Source: Bondarzewia mesenterica
Lineage: Eukaryota > Basidiomycota > Agaricomycetes > Russulales > Bondarzewiaceae
Assembly: GCA_004802705.1 (NCBI GenBank)
Contig: SGPL01000825.1
Location: forward strand, 1 to 10,873
Direction of reading: 5' to 3'
Length of the DNA stretch: 10,873 nucleotides
Every line of letters begins with the position of its first letter. Position 1 is the first letter of the stretch. Made by a program: the position numbers and the translations under genes. The notes below the pieces were generated by a model. The model ran no database searches. It saw only the letters and a program-made list of their open reading frames with translations, and was not told the origin of the DNA. Below, one piece after another: positions 1-6,173 of this stretch.

Positions 1-7
1 ATTCTGC

Positions 8-146
8 TGGGCCCACCTATCTCAGATAGTCACTGAGGACCCCCTAATGCTATTCTTCACCTTGCTGGGCCCAACAGTCTCAAACCAACCCACTAAAATG
101 TTGGGCCCAATCGTGTAAAACCTCGATGAGATACTGGTTGGGCCCA
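8..146. repeat. Cluster of four TGGGCCCA palindromic octamers
   Basis: The perfect palindrome TGGGCCCA occurs at 8-15, 66-73, 102-109 and 139-146, and once more at 2562-2569, 20 bp upstream of the integrase relic start codon. The last three copies of the cluster are spaced 36 and 37 bp apart. Bases between copies are not obviously conserved, although ACAGTCTCA follows or lies near two of them. It could be a degenerate short tandem array, a transposon subterminal repeat or a binding-site cluster; the sequence does not decide between these. Confidence 0.6.
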
Positions 147-750
147 GGTCTGCTGGACAGTCTCAGTCGGCGAGAATGCATGTTCGGCTAGTCCGTCTTA
201 GACTATATCAAGGGACTGAATAATGTGAATTAATAGTGTATTCAATGAACAGAGCGGTGTTCACAAACAATGATGTGCTTGCCCCTATCTCACTCGATGC
301 AGAAGATTGTAGTGTTTGACGCATCGCCTCACTCGCGTACATTGGGACATCACGCGGAGCAGGTGGATGAGATCGTCGTTGAGGGCGCGACCTAGTTACT
401 GTCACTGGCTGTGTGCGTGCTCGACCTCTTGGCAGCATGAGATGATGTGCTCGTCAAAGAGGAGACTGGAACAGAATCGAACTGAATTCACCTCATCCAC
501 TTCTTTGGTCAAGACCATCGCATGCGGTTCCATAGATTTGGCATTTTACGATTGATCAGGCCAAGGTGATGGTAATTGCGAAGGTAGGCACAATATGGAA
601 AGTTTCATGGCTAATGCTAAATTTTCACGATCAGGACAGAAGTAGGAAGGACCGCGAGCAGCTTGATCAGTAGACTGCGGTTTGCGCCTGACTCCCGTCT
701 AGCATATCAAATACATGTGATTCAAATGCAGCCAGATGATAATACCAAAT
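147..750. other. Unassigned stretch 3' of the integrase relic
   Basis: I recognise no gene here. Short open frames on both strands (for example 316-555 plus and 208-438 minus) are under 80 codons, lack known motifs and overlap each other on opposite strands. The stretch lies immediately downstream, in transcription sense, of the integrase relic and may hold the rest of that element up to the TGGGCCCA cluster, but no terminal inverted repeat or target duplication is visible. Confidence 0.4.
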
Positions 751-2542
751 CTAACGATTGAGAAGCTCTCCTGCCAAACGCAAGGCCTCGACCCATATCT
801 CTCACCGTGCCAACATGCTCCTCGATTCTAAGTTGACCCGCATCCGCAGTGCAGCGTTCAAGTGAATGAGCTGGTCAGGTGTCATGGGGCAAGTAGGCGC
901 ATCGCATGGGACATGAGACAGTCTCGGACGACCACCAAAGAATAGATTAGCATTCTCCAACTCGTCAGTATTGTTTGCCAGCAGATGATTCATATACCGC
1001 GGCTCTCCTGCAACCTCCCAGTCAATTCCATAAGAAGCAGGGTCCACAGCGGCATCGTCAGAGACACTCGGCAACACACCACGCACGCCGTCCTCGATCA
1101 TGCTAAAGAAAAAAAATATCGCGAGGGGTCCTTGTGCCTTCACCAGCTGGCAGAGTCATGCAATGGGAATTCCACGACTCTGCCCATTCCAATGCATCTT
1201 GATTCACCTGAGGCAGGAACAGGTGATGTAAGAGCCAGATATGCACAGCGTTGGTGGGATCGAGTCCATAATGGGTTTCTAAATCGAGGAAAAAATCTTT
1301 CCACTTCTGCCCATACCCATGTGTTACGTCGTACCACAGCCGTTCAATCCATGTATTATGAACACTCCTGTATATTGGATAATGTCGTAAGCTGGTGGGA
1401 TGTGGTGAAAGCAAAAGATCGGCTCACCTTCCCCAGATATATGACCCATGATCGGCACCATGCATGGCTTCCATCTCTCGGGCAATAAGGACATTCTCAG
1501 TGCCGTGGTCACCACGAACACGGGAAGGCCATCCATAGATTTGAACTGCATCCCGAAAGAGATCCAACACCGTATCAGCTCTATTGTTGTTGCTAACGCA
1601 TATGCCAGTCACGAGGCGTGATTTTCTGTCAATAAAACAATGTTGGACCAGTTTGAAACGTATGAGACGTGAGTGCAAGTGGTTCAATTAGAAGGGCGAT
1701 AGCTGAAAAAAAAAACACACACCATGTTGGCCATCGTGATGCCACAAAGAATTCGCACCAGCGACTTTATAAACTTTGCGATGTATTGTACGATCGCTAA
1801 AAATGGCTGGTGGGCCGTGGACGCATGCGTAGGAAGCAGTGACCCTCGCTCGCGGGACATGGTGACCGGATGCCTCCAGCCAACTGCTGAGCATACGACG
1901 GCCAAAGTGGGGAAATAGCTGAAGAGCGTGGCTTATAACAGAATCAAGTTGATCATCATCGAGGTTAGAGACAGGCAGTGTTTGCGAGGTGTATGTGCAT
2001 TAGACGGAACCATCAGGTAAAGGAGCATCAGTATATATGGGATGGCTGGGCTCAACAAGCCCCAAATCGAGCGCACGATGACGGATGGTTCAAGAACTGC
2101 ACTTGAAAATGGGAGCGAGGCGGGTGGGTCCGCGCAAAGACAGAGCTTCACGCAGAACGGCTGGTTGAATGATGATTTGAGGTCAGCCGCGTCGGCCCAT
2201 CGGCACTCGAACAGTGATATCCAATTGAGGGCGGTCAGGATAATCGGAAGACTGGTGGCAGGCAGCGTCCAAAGCGGTGACCATATCAGCGACACTCTGG
2301 TGCAAGGTGGAGAGTTCCATAGCATCAAAGAGTCTGCTGTGCTGAGCGCATATGCCAAGTCAGTTGGTTCCATGGCAGAAACAATGCAGACATACCTGCT
2401 CGGCAGCTGCGAGGTAGGCCAATGCCTGAGCGCGCTAATCTTAGAGCTGTCGAGCATCCCTGACTTGGGTTCTGAGTGCACGAATCACACGGCTGTTAAG
2501 GGTCTGATACGCAGCCCGCAAGTTGTCCAAGATGTCAGCCAT
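751..2542 (-). pseudogene. Decayed integrase-core (DDE) transposase-like gene of a basidiomycete mobile element
   Basis: The product would be a retroviral-integrase-fold DNA strand-transfer enzyme. Read on the minus strand, exons 2542-2396, 2341-1723, 1668-1428 and 1367-751 join into 541 codons including the TAG stop, provided one extra base is removed from the T8 run at 1116-1109. Introns 1 (2395-2342, 54 nt, GTATGT...CAG) and 3 (1427-1368, 60 nt, GTGAGC...CAG) are canonical. Intron 2 (1722-1669, 54 nt) joins HHDGQHG to LIRF only if its acceptor, now AC, was once AG. The likely catalytic triad is D252 (HHDGQHG), D309 (RGDHGTEN) and E344 (IERLWYDV), with 34 residues between the last two. In-frame stops lie at 2443-2441, 2437-2435, 2185-2183, 2092-2090, 2002-2000 and 804-802, so the gene is dead. 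The ATG at 2542 sits in a good context (acccATGg). From memory it matches the abundant Agaricomycete 'integrase core domain' proteins; a Ginger-like or retroelement origin is not resolved. Confidence 0.85.
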
Positions 2543-2689
2543 GGGTCATTTCCCAGCCTATTGGGCCCACGGAGCAGTGAGGGATGAGTCCAAAGTGCAA
2601 CGAGCACAGACCCCAAGAGAAACAGTTGGAGGTTAGAGGTTGTCGGACTAGTTTCCTGATTGGGAAATCAGAACAAGTAACTTGGTTCT

Positions 2690-2782
2690 ACTTCTTCTTG
2701 CCCACTGCTCTTGTCTCTTCATCTCTCTCTTTGTCGTCCGTCATCTTTGGCCTCTTCCATTTGTTTTCATTTCTTTTTCTAT
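2690..2782 (+). promoter_or_regulatory. Pyrimidine-rich tract, promoter-like
   Basis: The plus strand is strongly C/T-biased here (runs such as cttcttcttg and tctctctct). Such CT-rich blocks are common just upstream of start sites in filamentous fungi, and an ATG follows at 2787. No convincing gene follows, so this may be the promoter of a lost gene or simple compositional bias. Confidence 0.2.
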
Positions 2783-3734
2783 CTGAATGGTCACTGATCT
2801 AATGGTGCATATGCAGGCCCTCACCGCAGCCGCACCCGCAATGTGTGCCATCTTCCTCATGCACGCCTTCGAAGAGCCTGGCTACGCAATACTTCCGATC
2901 ATGCCGCGCATTTCAGCTGCTTATACCCCACGCAAAATTCAATTCACACCCACGTCTCTGCATCACCGACCTTGCACATCGACTCTCACGACTGACAAAG
3001 TTGACACTGCATCCCGGCTCCTCATCTCTGCTGCCCACGTCTTTACCAGTTTAGCATTTGCACACCGTACCTTACATACGTTCCATCACTGTTCATCCCA
3101 TGAATGCCCATCGTAGGCTGGCCAGGATGGTGCACGATCTTCTCATGATCTCGTTAGCACTCAGCATGCCTGTGTCATTGCCTTGCTTGCAACGGGTGGT
3201 GTCGGTCACGTTGACGATGTTTAGCCCAAACGAGGAGAAGGAGGAGAAGGAACGGAATGCAGATCAGTGGGCGGGGTATGAGTTCAGGAGGCAAGGAGAG
3301 AAGAAGGCAGTATTGAAGGAGTTTTTGATTTCAAAACCAGTGGAGTCACTGCCGTGATATCTACCTCTCCCCAAGCGCGCGAGCATGCCGTCGATCAGGT
3401 CTGACGGCCATTTGAGGTGCGTCATGCATGCTTCACGTGTCTTCCCTTCTTTCCCCCTTCCTGTCCTACCCTTCCCGATTGTCACGAAACTCGGCCGACT
3501 GTGCCTCGAGTTGGACAGGCTAGATCTTGTCTAACGACGTTCAAGACATGAATCTTTCTCTTATCCTCCTCTTGGCAAGCATCTTGGTTGGATTCTGACA
3601 CACCGTCAACAACTTGAGGTCATCAACAGTGCGTGTTTTTTTAGTGGATATATATTTTTTCACCGCTGATGATATGCGTGTCCCATTTTTTCCTGATTGA
3701 TTTATCCTCGACCCCTCAAGACACGTCAAAGGCA

Positions 3735-3769
3735 TGGGAGAGCATTTCAGGTGCTGAAATGCTCTCCCA
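3735..3769. repeat. Perfect 16-bp-stem hairpin, copy 1
   Basis: The left arm TGGGAGAGCATTTCAG (3735-3750) and right arm (3754-3769) are exact reverse complements separated by the 3-nt loop GTG. Pairing stops sharply at both outer ends (A3734 opposite C3770). The same 16-3-16 design, loop and outer bases recur at 9198-9232 with a different stem interior. It overlaps no recognised gene. A member of a short palindromic repeat family, a mobile-element end or a structured RNA are all possible. Confidence 0.95.
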
Positions 3770-4107
3770 CGGTTACACACGGGGCATCACGTGCGATTCG
3801 TGGCGCGTGAAGCTGAGTTTGGGTATGTGTATATGGTTTGTTTCTTTGAAACATCAATTCCAGCTCCTCATCGCTTCTTTTTCTGAGCTCTCAATGCAGC
3901 CCCAATGCCGTGTGCACCTCCGATCGTGGTCGTTATCCCAAACAAGTGGGAGATGAATTGCAGAGAGATGATCTCAGCTGTACACGATATCTGTCTTGTG
4001 GTTAAAAGAATGAAAACTCATCCCCACCCCCACTCGATTTCATGAATGCATTCGTTCCATACATGCGTCCAATGGATTTTACGTCGTATACTGTCTCACC
4101 TGTATCG

Positions 4108-4146
4108 CAGGGCACTGAAATCATTTCGATGCAGATTCGTGCCCTG
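4108..4146. repeat. 8-bp inverted repeat CAGGGCAC / GTGCCCTG
   Basis: CAGGGCAC at 4108-4115 is the reverse complement of 4139-4146, with a 23-nt spacer that itself contains the small palindrome GAAATCATTTC. The stem is short enough to arise by chance in a window of this size. Confidence 0.4.
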
Positions 4147-4403
4147 TCCAAATGCCGCGGAATTACTGTCTCAGATGCAGGTCTAAGTTGGTATGCTACA
4201 TACTGCTGTCTGTGATCTCATGTATGTAAACTTTTGACAATTGTAGCGACAACTTACATCCAAACTACAACATGATCGCATAATCCACAAAATGTGCATG
4301 GCAGGTCGACACCGACCGACTGTCGGTTTGGCAGAGGGTGAGATGGTTGAAGCTTTAAGAGCTACCTCCTTTCTAGTGTCGACTCTCACTTGGCCTGATT
4401 CTT

Positions 4404-4431
4404 GCCCATCAATTCTAGCCCATCAATTCTC
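4404..4431. repeat. 14-bp tandem duplication
   Basis: GCCCATCAATTCT is present at 4404-4416 and again at 4418-4430, giving two direct copies with a 14-bp period. It lies about 40 bp upstream of the possible Sec1 start codon and may be a small slippage or insertion footprint. Confidence 0.75.
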
Positions 4432-4471
4432 CAGTCAGCAACTCAGTGCTACACATCAGGTATACGGCAGT

Positions 4472-5432
4472 ATGAGCGAGACATTGGCAAGCATTCTGTT
4501 GTCGAGTTTGGACCCGGTGACGCCAAGGAGAAGATTCAAGGCGTGCTGAAGCAGTTCGATATCATTGAAGAGAACGTCACCTGTAAGCTTTTCCGCTGAA
4601 CGCGCCCCCAACCGCCATTCAGATTGCGATCCAGTGATAGAGTCCTTCATGAACAACCACGAGCCGCAACCGGCCTTTGAGGCCATCTACATGCTCATGC
4701 CCACAATGCCCAATGTTGACCGGATCATCCGTGACTTTGCCAATGGGCGCCAGCAGTACGCTGCCGCGCATCTGTTCTTCATCGAGGGTATGTGAATGGT
4801 GGGTCGAGTGCTGGTCCTCGCGCGAGGCTGACGATGGATTGGAAGGCCTTGATGAACAGCTATTCGAGAAACTTACATCGTCCCCGGCTGAGCCTCACCT
4901 CAAGGGCCTGCAGGAGCTGTTTGTCAATTTTTGGCGTAAGTCTGTGGTATTGTCTCAGTCTTAAAATCATCGCTGGATGGAGCTTCGCACGCAGCTATCG
5001 AGGCACAGACTTTCTCCCTCAAAATGCCAGGCCAGTTCTTCAGCATGTTTAGCCCTCCACGAAACGACAAGTCTGTGCGGGCATCGCGAGATCGCTTAGA
5101 GGAGGATTTGCGTTTCGTCAGCAAAGCGGTGCGTGCAACCTCTAACATCTAAATCACCTTCCGCACGCATGCTCTCCCATAGACTGACATTCTGTGTGCT
5201 GTCGCAGATTGCGAACGTGTGCATCACGATGAACGAGTACCCATACATACGTTACTACCTGCCTTCAAATCACCCTCCTCTCGGCGCATTCAAGCCGCAT
5301 GAGTCGACGCGCGCACCGCCCCCACAGGAGACAAGCCGGCGATGGCGCACGGACCTGGCGCGCGGTGCTGAGGCTTGCNNGNATACTNANTCGACTTCCC
5401 CGGAAATGTTCTGCGAGGCTGTAGAAATGTGA
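4472..5432 (+). pseudogene. SEC1: 5' fragment of a Sec1 (SM-family) exocytosis gene
   Basis: Sec1/Munc18 proteins clasp syntaxin-type SNAREs and drive vesicle fusion at the plasma membrane. About 195 residues from the N-terminal part are readable. They start with VLKQFDIIEENVT and continue through NVDRIIRDF, RQQYAAAHLFFIEG, LFEKLTSSPAEPHLK, QTFSLKMPGQFFSMFSPP and ITMNEYPYIRYYLP to GAEA. Introns at 4583-4634, 4788-4845, 4936-4994 and 5129-5207 (52, 58, 59 and 79 nt) have GT-AG ends and restore the frame exactly, and I find no in-frame stop between 4518 and 5378. The first exon is uncertain: ATG 4472 opens MSETLASILLSSLDPV, which resembles a Sec1 N terminus but is in another frame from VLKQFD, and the usual 'LVVD' strand is missing. 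The 3' end is lost: after the ambiguous bases at 5379-5390 the frame closes with TGA 5430-5432. Family members run to roughly 650-750 residues, so only about a quarter remains. This is probably a duplicated, truncated copy. Confidence 0.85.
5379..5390. other. Ambiguous bases at the Sec1 break
   Basis: N occurs at 5379, 5380, 5382, 5388 and 5390. Upstream the frame is clearly Sec1. Just downstream another frame reads DFPGNVL, which may be a continuation of Sec1, so a one-base error may be hidden here. Where the Sec1 fragment truly ends is therefore not known exactly. Confidence 0.9.
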
Positions 5433-5541
5433 GTGCGTGAAACCGTCTCAGATTATAAAGCTGTTCATGGTCGTCGGCTGAAAGCCACATCCAAGAATTG
5501 ATCATGAGTCTTTTCAGTCGTGTGTTTGACTTCCATTCCTA

Positions 5542-5988
5542 TTGACCATACTGATACTCATTTACGGCATAGTGGGCACAGAGACGGTATCGGGGGCGAT
5601 CCTCATGTTCCTGCATTTGATGGCTCATCGTGAAGAGATTCAAGCATGGGCATATGAGGAGATCATCGCTGTCATCGGCAAAGGCCATCTCCCGAACCTG
5701 AGTGATCAGCGATCGCTCCCTTTCATCGATGCCATCATGCAAGAGGTTTATAGCTTTCATCATGCTGTTCCCCTCGCCACGCACAGCAATTGTGATGACT
5801 CAAACTCCAATTGACATGCTCACGATGTGACCCTCCATAGGGTGATGGTGCACGATGAGAATGTTTACACTGAGCCAAATATATGCCGACCTCAGCGTTT
5901 CATGCCCGAAGATGACGCGGATGCTCTGCCTGATCTAAGAATTCTGACCTACGAATTTAGACGGCGGCGGCGGCGAGACAGAACATAG
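5542..5988 (+). pseudogene. Cytochrome P450 remnant (I helix to pre-heme region)
   Basis: P450s are heme-thiolate monooxygenases. The frame reads an I-helix oxygen-binding motif (GIVGTETVSGA, usual form A/G-G-x-D/E-T), then helix J (EEIQAWAYEEIIAVIGKG), then a K helix in which the invariant E-x-x-R is now EVYS. HHAVPLATH follows. After the TGA at 5812-5814 the same frame continues with MVHDENVYTEP and RPQRFMPEDD, the segment before the heme loop. The heme loop itself (F-x-x-G-x-R-x-C-x-G) is gone: the frame runs into a (CGG)4 tract (5962-5973) as poly-Arg and stops at 5986-5988. About 15 residues normally found between PLA and the HDE segment (the GYxIPKG strand) are also missing. The N-terminal two thirds of a P450 is absent from this window. 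The piece abuts the truncated Sec1 fragment in the same orientation. Confidence 0.75.
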
Positions 5989-6173
5989 TAATGCTCATCG
6001 AAATTCTGCTCTAAATTCAAATAAATGTAGACGTTGTCCTGGTGCGACTGACGACTATCATCAGCATGCGGATGCGCAATGTGTGTATGCAATGTGTGCA
6101 TGGGAAACGAGTGTCGTAGTCAGACTTGTAAAAATTGTAACAAGACAACAACAAGAATTAAAATGAATAGAAA
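5989..6173. other. Short intergenic gap between P450 remnant and dioxygenase gene
   Basis: This A/T-rich stretch separates two genes pointing at each other. It must hold the 3' untranslated region of the minus-strand dioxygenase gene. A plus-strand AATAAA lies near 6020. No other structure stands out. Confidence 0.4.

Larger units (their letters stand above)
2590..4470. other. About 1.9 kb without a recognisable gene
   Basis: Open frames on the plus strand at 2787-3116 and 3058-3357 and on the minus strand at 3264-3485 and 3541-3780 carry no motif I recognise and look like chance frames. The stretch contains a pyrimidine-rich plus-strand tract (about 2690-2782), a purine-rich tract (about 3228-3312), the perfect hairpin at 3735-3769, an inverted repeat at 4108-4146 and a 14-bp tandem duplication at 4404-4431. 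A 16-codon hydrophobic open frame (3548-3598) resembles a signal peptide or membrane anchor but leads nowhere. Confidence 0.5.

Noticed and set aside
470..500. tRNA-like T-loop sequence (GTTCGATTC on the minus strand)
   Set aside because: The flanking bases do not form a T stem and no acceptor, D or anticodon arms are present.
1421..1430. TGA after the integrase GSYIWGR segment as a stop mutation
   Set aside because: It lies in a good GTGAGC donor of a 60-nt GT-AG intron whose removal joins WGR to SVHNTW in frame.
985..1488. 167-codon open frame on the plus strand
   Set aside because: It lies wholly antisense to the integrase catalytic and C-terminal exons and its intron 3.
1933..2481. 182-codon open frame on the minus strand
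   Set aside because: It is an out-of-frame shadow of the integrase relic; the true frame is stop-interrupted but leads into the catalytic core.
2042..2587. 181-codon open frame on the plus strand
   Set aside because: It is antisense to the integrase relic, whose minus-strand frame gives recognisable protein through the same bases. The plus-strand product has no motif.
2787..3357. Overlapping plus-strand frames as real genes
   Set aside because: No domain, no convincing intron structure and no codon pattern; two frames overlap in different phases.
3735..3769. Rho-independent transcription terminator
   Set aside because: There is no T tract after the stem, and introns show this is a eukaryotic sequence.
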